Source of the DNA: Pseudomonadota bacterium
Lineage (GTDB): Bacteria > Myxococcota > Myxococcia > Myxococcales > Myxococcaceae
NCBI GenBank assembly: GCA_023426545.1
Contig: JAFAAN010000071.1
Coordinates: 1 to 64,000 of the forward strand
Length of the DNA: 64,000 nt
Direction: 5' to 3'
The translations under genes and the position numbers were made by a program. Below the pieces are notes generated by a model that worked only from the letters and a program-made list of their open reading frames with translations, searched no databases and had not been told where the DNA came from. This document shows positions 36,121 through 43,758 of the stretch, piece by piece. How positions within the stretch are numbered: the first letter of the stretch is position 1; each line of letters begins with the position of its first letter.

Positions 36121-38306
36121 GCCTCCTCCAGCGCGGCGGCCAGCTTGTCGAGCAGCTCGAGGGCCGCCTTCGAGATGACCGTGCCCGGGCCGAAGATGGC
36201 CGCGGCGCCCGCGGCGCGCAGCGCGTCGTAGTCCTGCGCGGGGATGACGCCGCCCACGACGACCATGATGTCCTCGCGGCCCAGCGCCTTGAGCGCGTCC
36301 TTGAGCTGCGGCACCAGCGTCAGGTGCCCGGCGGCGAGCGAGCTGGCGCCCACCACGTGTACGTCGTTCTCCACCGCCTGGCGCGCGGACTCCTCCGGCG
36401 TCTGGAACAGCGGGCCGATGTCCACGTCGAAGCCCAGGTCCGCGAACGCGGTGGCGATGACCTTCTGGCCGCGGTCGTGCCCGTCCTGCCCCATCTTCGC
36501 GATGAGGATGCGCGGCCTGCGGCCGAAGCGCGCGAGGAACGCGTCGGCCTTCGCGCGCGCCTCGGTGATGCCCTGGGCGTCCTTGCCCGCCTCGCTGGAG
36601 TACACACCCGTCACGCTGCGCACCGTGGCCTCGTAGCGCCCGAACACCTTCTCGAGCGCGTCGCTGATTTCGCCCACCGTCGCCTTGGCGCGGGCCGCGT
36701 CGATGGCCAGCGCCAGCAGGTTGCCCTCGCCGCGCCGGCCCGCCTCGGTGAGCGCGTCCAGCTTCCGGCGGACGTCGTCCGCGTCGCGCTCGGCGCGCAG
36801 CTCGCGCAGGCGCGCAATCTGCGCCTCGCGCACCGCCGAGTTGTCCACCTTGAGAATCTCGATGGAGTCCTCGCGCTCGGGCGGGTACTTGTTCACGCCG
36901 ATGATGGCCTGGCGGCCGGAGTCGATGCGCGCCTGGGTGCGCGCCGCCGCCTCCTCGATGCGCAGCTTGGGCAGGCCGGCCTCGATGGCCTTCGTCATGC
37001 CGCCCAGCGCCTCCACCTCCTGGATGTGGGCCCAGGCCTTCCGGGCCAGCTCGTGGGTGAGGCGCTCCACGTAGTAGCTGCCGCCCCACGGGTCGATGAC
37101 GCGCGTGGTGCCGCTCTCCAACTGGAGGTAGAGCTGCGTGTTGCGGGCGATGCGCGCGCTGAAGTCGGTGGGCAGCGCGATGGCCTCGTCGAGCGAGTTG
37201 GTGTGCAGGCTCTGCGTGTGGCCCTGGGTGGCGGCCATGGCCTCCACGCAGGTGCGCACGACGTTGTTGAAGACGTCCTGCGCGGTGAGGCTCCAGCCGG
37301 ACGTCTGGCTGTGCGTGCGCAGCGCCAGGCTCTTGTCCGTCTTCGGGGAGAAGCCCTTGATGAGCTTCGCCCACAGCAGCCGGGCGGCGCGCAGCTTGGC
37401 CACTTCCATGAAGAAGTTCATGCCAATGGCCCAGAAGAAGGACAGGCGCGGCGCGAAGGCGTCCACGCCCAGCCCGGCCGCGAGCCCGGCGCGCACGTAC
37501 TCCACGCCATCCGCCAGCGTGTAGCCCAGCTCCAGGTCCTGCGTCGCCCCGGCCTCCTGCATGTGGTAGCCGCTGATGCTGATGCTGTTGAAGCGCGGCA
37601 TCTTCTCGGCAGTGAAGCGGAAGATGTCGCCGATGATGCGCATCGAGGGGCCGGGCGGGTAGATGTACGTGTTGCGGACCATGAACTCCTTGAGGATGTC
37701 GTTCTGGATGGTCCCGCTGAGCTGCTCGGGGCGCACGCCCTGCTCCTCGGCGGCGACGACGTAGAGCGCCAGCACCGGGAGCACCGCCCCGTTCATGGTC
37801 ATGGACACGCTCATCTGGTCGAGCGGAATCCGGTCGAACAGGATGCGCATGTCCTTGATGGAGTCGATGGCCACGCCCGCCATGCCCACGTCGCCCGCCA
37901 CCCGGGGGTGGTCGCTGTCGTAGCCCCGGTGCGTCGCGAGGTCGAAGGCGATGGACAGGCCCTTCTGCCCGGCCGCGAGGTTGCGGCGGTAGAAGGCGTT
38001 GGAGGCCTCGGCCGTGGAGAAGCCGGCGTACTGCCGCACCGTCCAGGGCTGCTGCACGTACATGGTGGAGTAGGGGCCGCGCACGAAGGGCGGCAGGCCC
38101 GGCAGCGAGCCCAGGTGCTCGACGCCCTCCAGGTCCTCGCGCGTGTACACCGGCTTGACGGGGATGCCCTCGGGCGTGTCCCAGCGCTCGGCGCTCCGCG
38201 TGGCCTCGGCGGCCTGGCGCCGCTGCGCGTCACGCGCGGGAGCGGCGGCGTTCGTTTCGGGGGCGTCGAAGTCGATGCCCGAGAAGTCCGGTACGTGGGT
38301 CCGCAT
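36117..38306 (-). CDS. mutB: Methylmalonyl-CoA mutase large (catalytic) subunit
   Basis: 729-residue adenosylcobalamin-dependent subunit converting (R)-methylmalonyl-CoA to succinyl-CoA, the last step of propionyl-CoA assimilation. The TIM barrel has RGPYSTMYVQQPWTVRQYAGFS, LSIAFDLATHRGYDSDHPRV and MSVSMTMNGAVLPVL; SGYHMQEAGAT marks the substrate site. The C-terminal cobalamin domain contains AKMGQDGHDRGQKVIATAF (DGHDRG, His as axial ligand) and later VVGGVIPAQDYDAL. Length matches E. coli ScpA (about 714). The ATG overlaps the mutA stop by one base (TGATG), so the two subunits are coupled. The downstream meaB start overlaps its stop. Confidence 0.97.
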   Translation of the reverse strand: MRTHVPDFSGIDFDAPETNAAAPARDAQRRQAAEATRSAERWDTPEGIPVKPVYTREDLEGVEHLGSLPGLPPFVRGPYSTMYVQQPWTVRQYAGFSTAEASNAFYRRNLAAGQKGLSIAFDLATHRGYDSDHPRVAGDVGMAGVAIDSIKDMRILFDRIPLDQMSVSMTMNGAVLPVLALYVVAAEEQGVRPEQLSGTIQNDILKEFMVRNTYIYPPGPSMRIIGDIFRFTAEKMPRFNSISISGYHMQEAGATQDLELGYTLADGVEYVRAGLAAGLGVDAFAPRLSFFWAIGMNFFMEVAKLRAARLLWAKLIKGFSPKTDKSLALRTHSQTSGWSLTAQDVFNNVVRTCVEAMAATQGHTQSLHTNSLDEAIALPTDFSARIARNTQLYLQLESGTTRVIDPWGGSYYVERLTHELARKAWAHIQEVEALGGMTKAIEAGLPKLRIEEAAARTQARIDSGRQAIIGVNKYPPEREDSIEILKVDNSAVREAQIARLRELRAERDADDVRRKLDALTEAGRRGEGNLLALAIDAARAKATVGEISDALEKVFGRYEATVRSVTGVYSSEAGKDAQGITEARAKADAFLARFGRRPRILIAKMGQDGHDRGQKVIATAFADLGFDVDIGPLFQTPEESARQAVENDVHVVGASSLAAGHLTLVPQLKDALKALGREDIMVVVGGVIPAQDYDALRAAGAAAIFGPGTVISKAALELLDKLAAALEEA

Positions 38307-40195
38307 CAGGCCACTCCGAGCTGCTGGTGCAGCGAGGACAGGAGCGAGAAGAGGTCCGCCCCCGCGTAGAAGAAGAGGTCCACGCCCGCCGCGCGGAAGG
38401 CGGCCTCGTGGTCACCGGGACGGCCCGCCACGGCCACCGCGCGCGCGCCCTTCGCCTTCAGCGCCGCGGTCAGCGCCGGCACCCATTCGGGGTAGAGCGC
38501 GTCCGGTCCGGAGATGACGGCGAGCGGCGCGCCCGACGCGGCGAAGCGCTCCGCCGCGTCCGCGAGGTCCGCGAAGCCGTGGGCGTCCACCGGCTCGATA
38601 CCGCCCGCGGCGAGCACGTTGGCCGTCCAGGTCGAGCGGGTGGTGTGCTCCGCCACCGTGCCCAGGCTGGCCAGGAAGGCCCGCGGGCGCGTGCCCTTCG
38701 CGGCGAGGTGGCGGTCGCTCGCGTCGCGCAGGGACTCGAAGGCCTCCGCCACCCGCGTAGGGCGCAGGGGCAGCGCGCCCGTTGACGCGCTGGCGCTGGC
38801 AGGCGCGGGGTGTGGCTCTCGCGACACGGGCGTTTCACCCAGGTGGGGGAACTCGCTCACGCCGACGATGGGCAGGCGGCGGGTGCGCACGGCCTTGTCA
38901 CGCGCCGCGCGCGTCTCGTCGAGCACCCGGGCCACGTCGCCCTCGGTGAGCGCCCGGGCCATGCCGCCCAGCGACTCGATGCGCCGCAGCTCCGCCCAGG
39001 CGGCGCGCGCGATCTCCTGCGTGAGCTGCTCCAGGTAGTAGCTGCCGCCCGCGGGGTCGGCGACGCGGTTGAGGCTCGACTCGTCGCGCAGGATGAGCTG
39101 GGTGTTGCGCGCCAGCCGCCGGGCGGACGCGTCGGGCGTGCCCAGGGACTCGTCGAAGGGCGAGGTGCTGATGCTGTCCGCGCCACCGACGACGGCGGCG
39201 AAGGACTCCGCGGTGGCGCGGAGGATGTTCACCCACGGGTCGCGCTGCGTCTTCGTGGCGCTCGCGGTGCGCGCGTGCAGCACCATGGCCTGGGCCTCCG
39301 GCGAAGCGCCGCAGGCGGCCACGGCCTTGGACCACAGGAGCCGCGCGGCGCGGAGCCGGGCAATCTCCGGGAAGAACTGTCCACCCACGGACAGGGCGAA
39401 CTGGATGGAGCGCGCCGAGTCCTCGGGGGACACGCCCGCGCGCTCCAGGCCGCGCAGGTACTCCACCCCGGTGGCGATGGCCCACGCCAGCTCGTGCACG
39501 GACGTGGCGCCCGCGTCCGCGTAGGCGCGCGTGGACACGAGCAGCACCCGCAGCCCCGGCGCGGACGCTCGCAGTGAGGTGACGAGGGGGGCGGCCTGCG
39601 CCAGCGTCGCGTCCAGCCCCAGGGGCGACGCGCCCGTGCGGGCCAGGATGCCGAGCGGGTCGACGCCCAGGCAGCCCTTCAGGGCCGCGCGGGGCACGCC
39701 GGTCTGCTCCGCCGTGTGCAGCAGGTGGTTCGCGGCGGTGAGGGGCTCGGCCTCGGGCTCCAGGTGGACCGCCGTCTTGTCGAGCGGCGCGTGGGCGAGC
39801 AGCCGCTGCATCGCGGCGGCATCGGGCACGCGGATGCCCCGCGTCTCACCCAGGTGGAGCCACACGCCCCAGGTCCCCCGGTCCAGGTCCGTGCGGATGG
39901 CCTCGGCGGCCCGCGACACGTCCGGCTCGCTGTACTCCTGGCACGGCATCCAGCCGCCCTCGGTCAGCCCCAGGGACTGGGTGCCCCGCACATAGGGCGC
40001 CACGCCGGGCGGCTCGGGCGGCGCGGCGGGCCCCTCCTGCTGCGTGTAGAGCGGCTGGAGCGACAGGCCGCCTTCCAGCTGGGATTGGAGCACGGAGAAG
40101 GGCTTGCCCTTCAGGTCCTTGTCCACGAGCCGGCGCCAGTCCTCCAGCGAGGGGGCCGGGAACTCCGAGGCGATATGGAGAGGCTCTTGCGCCAT
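38306..40195 (-). CDS. mutA: Methylmalonyl-CoA mutase small subunit
   Basis: 629-residue non-catalytic partner of MutB in the heterodimeric mutase. It keeps the barrel and Rossmann-like C-terminal fold (APLAVISGPDALYPEWV; ALKAKGARAVAVAGRPGD) but lacks the DxHxxG cobalamin motif, as expected for the small subunit. The ATG at 40195 is chosen because GAGGA lies 6 nt upstream; an in-frame start 60 nt earlier has no such signal. It is the first gene of the mutA-mutB-meaB unit, and 78 bp separate it from the RNase H gene on the same strand. Confidence 0.95.
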   Translation of the reverse strand: MAQEPLHIASEFPAPSLEDWRRLVDKDLKGKPFSVLQSQLEGGLSLQPLYTQQEGPAAPPEPPGVAPYVRGTQSLGLTEGGWMPCQEYSEPDVSRAAEAIRTDLDRGTWGVWLHLGETRGIRVPDAAAMQRLLAHAPLDKTAVHLEPEAEPLTAANHLLHTAEQTGVPRAALKGCLGVDPLGILARTGASPLGLDATLAQAAPLVTSLRASAPGLRVLLVSTRAYADAGATSVHELAWAIATGVEYLRGLERAGVSPEDSARSIQFALSVGGQFFPEIARLRAARLLWSKAVAACGASPEAQAMVLHARTASATKTQRDPWVNILRATAESFAAVVGGADSISTSPFDESLGTPDASARRLARNTQLILRDESSLNRVADPAGGSYYLEQLTQEIARAAWAELRRIESLGGMARALTEGDVARVLDETRAARDKAVRTRRLPIVGVSEFPHLGETPVSREPHPAPASASASTGALPLRPTRVAEAFESLRDASDRHLAAKGTRPRAFLASLGTVAEHTTRSTWTANVLAAGGIEPVDAHGFADLADAAERFAASGAPLAVISGPDALYPEWVPALTAALKAKGARAVAVAGRPGDHEAAFRAAGVDLFFYAGADLFSLLSSLHQQLGVA

Positions 40196-40273
40196 GCTGC
40201 GTCCTCGCGGGGTGGGAGTCGCACCGTCCATAGGCGCAATGGCCCGGCGGGGCAATGGCTTCGAAGGGCCCGC

Positions 40274-41041
40274 TCAGTCCTCCGAAGGGATGTCCTGGCC
40301 CTTGAAGCCCCAGTCCTCCAACACTTTGGCTTCATCCTGCGCGCTTTTTGTCTTCTTGAAACGGGCGCCGGACACGCCCTTGACGCGCCGCTCACAGGCG
40401 GCCCAGGTGGCGTGGCGCTTCACGCTGCTGCCCACCTGGCTCAGATAGGAGTACGCCCTGGCGCCCGCCTCGCGCTGCTCGCGGGGCTTCTCCTCCGGAA
40501 GCGACATGTCCTCCGGCAGGTCGTACACGGCCACGCCGTAGCCCTGGAGGGGGCCGTTGTAGAGCTGCGCGCCCCTCTTCTTGGCGTAGGCGACGGCGAT
40601 GGCGTCCACGCGCTCGTTGCCGGGCACGCCCACGTGTCCGCGCACGTAGAACCACGCCACGGTGGCGGCTTCGCCGTCATGGTCCTCCTTGCGTCGGGCC
40701 AGGAGCGCCATCAGCCGCTTCCAGTAGGGCGCGTTCGCGACCTCGCCGCCCTCGGCCGTCTTCCAGCCGCGCCGGCTCCAGCCAAAGGCCCAGCGGGTGG
40801 CGCCCTGAATCACGTAGGTGGAGTCCGTGTGGATGTGGATGGGACCGGGCAGGTGCTCCAGGTGGCGGAGGGCCTTGCCCACGGCCGTCAGCTCCATGCG
40901 GTTGTTGGTGGTCTCCGGCTCATGGCCACCCAGCTCGGTCACCCTCCCATCGGGCGTGACGATGAGGGTTCCCCAGCCACCGGGGCCGGGGTTGCCCGAG
41001 CAGGCGCCATCCGCGAAGACGAGGGTCGGGCGGTGCGTCAT
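40274..41041 (-). CDS. RNase HI with C-terminal viroplasmin/hybrid-binding-like domain
   Basis: 255-residue ribonuclease H that cuts RNA in RNA:DNA hybrids. The catalytic domain (1-155) has all expected carboxylates: D11 in FADGACSGNPGPGGWG, E50 in NNRMELTAV, D73 in HTDSTYV and D146 in GNERVDAIAV, plus the flexible His136. After a linker (PEEKPREQREAG), residues 197-246 (AYSYLSQVGSSVKRHATWAA... CERRVKGVSGARFKK) resemble the caulimovirus viroplasmin / RNase H1 hybrid-binding domain. In eukaryotic RNase H1 that domain is N-terminal, so the order is reversed here. It probably improves affinity or processivity on hybrids (inference). It is 60 bp downstream of the DsbA-like gene. Confidence 0.9.
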   Translation of the reverse strand: MTHRPTLVFADGACSGNPGPGGWGTLIVTPDGRVTELGGHEPETTNNRMELTAVGKALRHLEHLPGPIHIHTDSTYVIQGATRWAFGWSRRGWKTAEGGEVANAPYWKRLMALLARRKEDHDGEAATVAWFYVRGHVGVPGNERVDAIAVAYAKKRGAQLYNGPLQGYGVAVYDLPEDMSLPEEKPREQREAGARAYSYLSQVGSSVKRHATWAACERRVKGVSGARFKKTKSAQDEAKVLEDWGFKGQDIPSED

Positions 41042-41101
41042 GCCGGCACCCTATTCGGCGCGGCGGACTCCCGCCAGGAACCCGCGCGGACGGAGTTGCC
41101 C

Positions 41102-41731
41102 TCAGCGCGCGGCGCTCAGTGACGGGGCGGGGCGGACGCGCGCCAGCGCCGCGCGCATGACGTCCTCCGGCTGGGCCCCGCTCAGCAGCAGCGCCGGCCC
41201 TTCGCCCGCCAGCCGCATGGTCGGGGTGCCGCGGATGCCCAGGCGGCGGGCCTCTTCCTCGTCGGCGAGCACACGGGCGGTGTAGCGCCCGGCCTCCAGG
41301 GCCTGCGTCAATGAATCCCGGTCCAGTCCGGTCTCCCCCGCGAGGTCCGCCAGGACGCGAGGGTCGCCAATGTCACGGCTGTCCTCGAAGTACGCGTGGA
41401 AGAGGGCGGTGTGGAAGGGCGAGAAGCCGCCCGCGTCCTTGGCGAACTCCGCTGCTTCGAGGGCGAGCCGGCTGAGCGGCTGGAGGGTAGGCCGCTTCAG
41501 CCTCAAACCCCGCTGCTCGGCCATCGACGCGAGGGCGGGGGACCACCGCGCGCCCGGGGCGTCGGGCGTCTGAATTGGAGAGGGCCGCAGCTCGAAGGCC
41601 CGCCAGTGGATGTCGAGCTTCTTGCCCAGCGAGTTGCTGAGCTGCTCCAGCACCGGCAGCTGGAGGTAGCAGAAGGGGCAGACGTAATCGCTCCAGACGT
41701 CGAGGCGGACCGGGGTGTCTGAGTGGGCCAT
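41102..41731 (-). CDS. DsbA-family (FrnE-like) oxidoreductase
   Basis: 209-residue thioredoxin-fold protein of the DsbA/2-hydroxychromene isomerase/FrnE group. It begins with VRLDVWSDYVCPFCYLQLPVLEQL, where CPFC is the redox motif, and has no signal peptide, so it works in the cytoplasm like FrnE. The helical insertion (LALEAAEFAKDAGGFSPFHTALFHAYFED) and the cis-Pro loop RGTPTMRLAGEGPALLLSGAQ are typical. FrnE-type proteins act as disulfide isomerases in oxidative stress in some bacteria; polyketide-related roles are also described for the family. The ATG at 41731 has AAGGAG about 9 nt upstream. It sits between the nitronate monooxygenase and RNase H genes. Confidence 0.9.
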   Translation of the reverse strand: MAHSDTPVRLDVWSDYVCPFCYLQLPVLEQLSNSLGKKLDIHWRAFELRPSPIQTPDAPGARWSPALASMAEQRGLRLKRPTLQPLSRLALEAAEFAKDAGGFSPFHTALFHAYFEDSRDIGDPRVLADLAGETGLDRDSLTQALEAGRYTARVLADEEEARRLGIRGTPTMRLAGEGPALLLSGAQPEDVMRAALARVRPAPSLSAAR

Positions 41732-41874
41732 GGGCGCGGCTCCTTGCGGTTCCCGGAGGGACGTTCATTCACGTTGAGCATCCGGGCGGAGGGGAGGAAG
41801 CCACGGCGCAAAGCAGGACCTTCCGCGGCCCAGCCGGGCGGGCGGGCCCACGCGGCCTGCCCGCGCTCCCCTGC

Positions 41875-42951
41875 CTATCCGCGGGGCGCGAGCGCCTGGA
41901 CCAGGGACTCCATGAGCGCGGGAACGGTCCGGTGGCGCAGGTTGGGCGCCGCCTGCCCGGCCCACAGGGACACGAGGTCCGTGCGCCCGGCCTTGACGGC
42001 CGCGGGCTTCAGCTTCGACAGGAACCAGCTCTGGATGGGGAAGGGCGCCACCTCGTCCAGTCGGGACTTCATCTCCTCCGTCCAGCGGTTGCGCATGCCT
42101 CGCGCCAGCCGGCCCGTGAAGGCGCGGGTCAACGTGGTGTCCCGCGCCCGGTCGCTGAAGAGCAGCTCGCGGTGGGCGTCGGTCGTCCCGGACTCCTCGC
42201 AGGCGAGGAACGCGGTGCCGAGCTGCGCGGCCTGGGCGCCCAGCGCGAGCACGGCGCGGATTCCGCGGCCGTCCGCGATGCCGCCCGCCGCGATGACGGG
42301 CGCCTTCACCCGGTCGGCGACGAGCGGCGTGAGCGCGAGTGTTCCCATCAACGAGTCCTCGGCGCGCGCGAGGAAGGACGGCCGGTGTCCGCCGGCCTCG
42401 AAGCCCGTGGCCACGATGAGGTCGACGCCGGCCGCGTCCAGGGCTTCGGCCTCCGCGAGCGTGGTGGCCGCGCCCGCGGTGAGAATGCTCCGGCGCCGGC
42501 ACTCGGCGAGCACCGGCGCGGGCGGCACCCCGAACACGAAGCTGAAGACAGGGGGGCGGGCTTCGAGAATCGCCTCCACCTGCTCCTCGAAGCGATGGTG
42601 GAGGCGCTCGGGGGGCCGGGGTTTCTCGACGCCGAGCTCGCGGTAGTACGGCTCGAAGATGCGGTAGATGCGCTCGAAGTCCTCCGGGCTGAGTGCCTCC
42701 CCTCCGGCGTCGTGGTCGGAGACCCAGAGGTTCAGCGCGAAGGGCTTGTCCGTCAGCGCGCGAATCTGGCCCGCCACGCGGCCAATCTCGTCGGGAGGGA
42801 GATGGTAGGCGCCGTAGGAGCCGAGTCCTCCGAGGTTGGACACCGCCGCCGTGAGGCGCTCCGTGGAGAACCCACCTCCGAAGGGGCCCTGGATGATGGG
42901 ATGGCGGATGCCCAGTTTCTGGACGGCGTCGCTCGCTCGGCTCTGGCTCAT
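41875..42951 (-). CDS. Nitronate monooxygenase / 2-nitropropane dioxygenase-like flavoprotein
   Basis: 358-residue FMN-dependent TIM-barrel oxygenase. The ATG at 42951 has GAGGAG 7 nt upstream. An upstream extension in frame is low complexity and was rejected. Features include PIIQGPFGGGFST near the start, VFSFVFGVPP, LIVATGFEAGGHRP (the catalytic His region) and PVIAAGGIADGRGIRAVLALGAQAAQLGTAFL (FMN phosphate site). The family detoxifies alkyl nitronates such as propionate 3-nitronate; some members instead act on unknown substrates. No neighbours suggest a specialised role. Conserved length and motifs give good confidence in the family, less in the substrate. Confidence 0.88.
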   Translation of the reverse strand: MSQSRASDAVQKLGIRHPIIQGPFGGGFSTERLTAAVSNLGGLGSYGAYHLPPDEIGRVAGQIRALTDKPFALNLWVSDHDAGGEALSPEDFERIYRIFEPYYRELGVEKPRPPERLHHRFEEQVEAILEARPPVFSFVFGVPPAPVLAECRRRSILTAGAATTLAEAEALDAAGVDLIVATGFEAGGHRPSFLARAEDSLMGTLALTPLVADRVKAPVIAAGGIADGRGIRAVLALGAQAAQLGTAFLACEESGTTDAHRELLFSDRARDTTLTRAFTGRLARGMRNRWTEEMKSRLDEVAPFPIQSWFLSKLKPAAVKAGRTDLVSLWAGQAAPNLRHRTVPALMESLVQALAPRG

Positions 42952-43194
42952 CGGGTGGCTCCTCGTTCCGGAATGGGCAGAGGCATAATCGTGGACACCG
43001 CGCGCCGGGTGGGAATCGACAGGGCGGCGCGGCGTCCATCGTCCGCGGCGCGCCGCTGTGCTTGTACCGGAAGGAGGGAGGGACGAGCGGGGCGTCCGCC
43101 GCGTGCACCGGGGCACCGGCTGCCAAAGCATCGGGCCGTGACCACGGTTGGCTCCGGAGGCGTGATGCGCCCTCCTTGACGAAAGGGGTCAGTC

Positions 43195-43659
43195 ATGAAG
43201 CTCAGGGTGATGGGGTTGATTGCCGGTCTGGCATGGAGTGGCGCTGCGCTGGCTCAAGGCTCGCAAGGTTCATCGATGCCGCCGGAACCAACGATGCCGC
43301 AGGACCCATCGGGTCAGCAGCCATCGAGCCAGCATCCATCGAGTCAGCACCCGTCGACGAGCGGGTCCCAGATGTCCGGTGGGATGGGCGGCAGTCAGGC
43401 ACAGGGCCAGCAGGAGCTGAGCGGCTCCGTGGTGGCCATGCGCCGGGACAAGCTCTACATCAAGGACGAGAACGGCGCGGTGGTGCCCGTTGGCGTGAAT
43501 CACTCCACGGAAATCGACGGGAAGCGCATCGAGAAGAGCCGGGACATCCACAGCCACCTCCGGCGTGAGTTCAAGGAGGGGGACCAGGTCCGGACGCGGT
43601 TCAACGTGGAGAAGACGACGGAGAACATGGCGTCTTCCATCGAGAAGACGAACAAGTAG
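43195..43659 (+). CDS. Exported protein with Ser/Gln/Pro repeat linker
   Basis: 154-residue secreted protein of unknown function. The signal peptide is KLRVMGLIAGLAWSGAALA, followed by a low-complexity linker with tandem PSSQH units (about residues 39-55) and Gly/Met-rich sequence. The C-terminal 80 residues look like a small beta domain (LSGSVVAMRRDKLYIKDEN, then VVPVGVNHSTEIDG) that resembles OB/DUF5666-style modules, ending in a charged helix-prone tail. The ATG at 43195 has GAAAGGGG about 8 nt upstream. It is monocistronic and converges on the large exported protein gene 99 bp away. Confidence 0.78.
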   Translation: MKLRVMGLIAGLAWSGAALAQGSQGSSMPPEPTMPQDPSGQQPSSQHPSSQHPSTSGSQMSGGMGGSQAQGQQELSGSVVAMRRDKLYIKDENGAVVPVGVNHSTEIDGKRIEKSRDIHSHLRREFKEGDQVRTRFNVEKTTENMASSIEKTNK

Positions 43660-43758
43660 CCCGTGGTCATCGAAAGCGCCGCGGTCTGGTGCGCGATGGA
43701 GCAGGTCCATTGCCGCCGGACCGCGGCTGTCATCGTCGGCGCGGAAGCGCGTGGCGGC

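Noticed and set aside
35121..37374. Open frame running from meaB upstream through the mutB region in the meaB frame
   Set aside because: Only the part from the GTG at 36120 is MeaB; upstream residues are shadow of mutB, which overlaps the meaB start by four bases.
38306..40195. Possible cobalamin-binding mutase duplicate
   Set aside because: mutA lacks the DxHxxG motif and is the normal non-catalytic subunit, not a second catalytic subunit.
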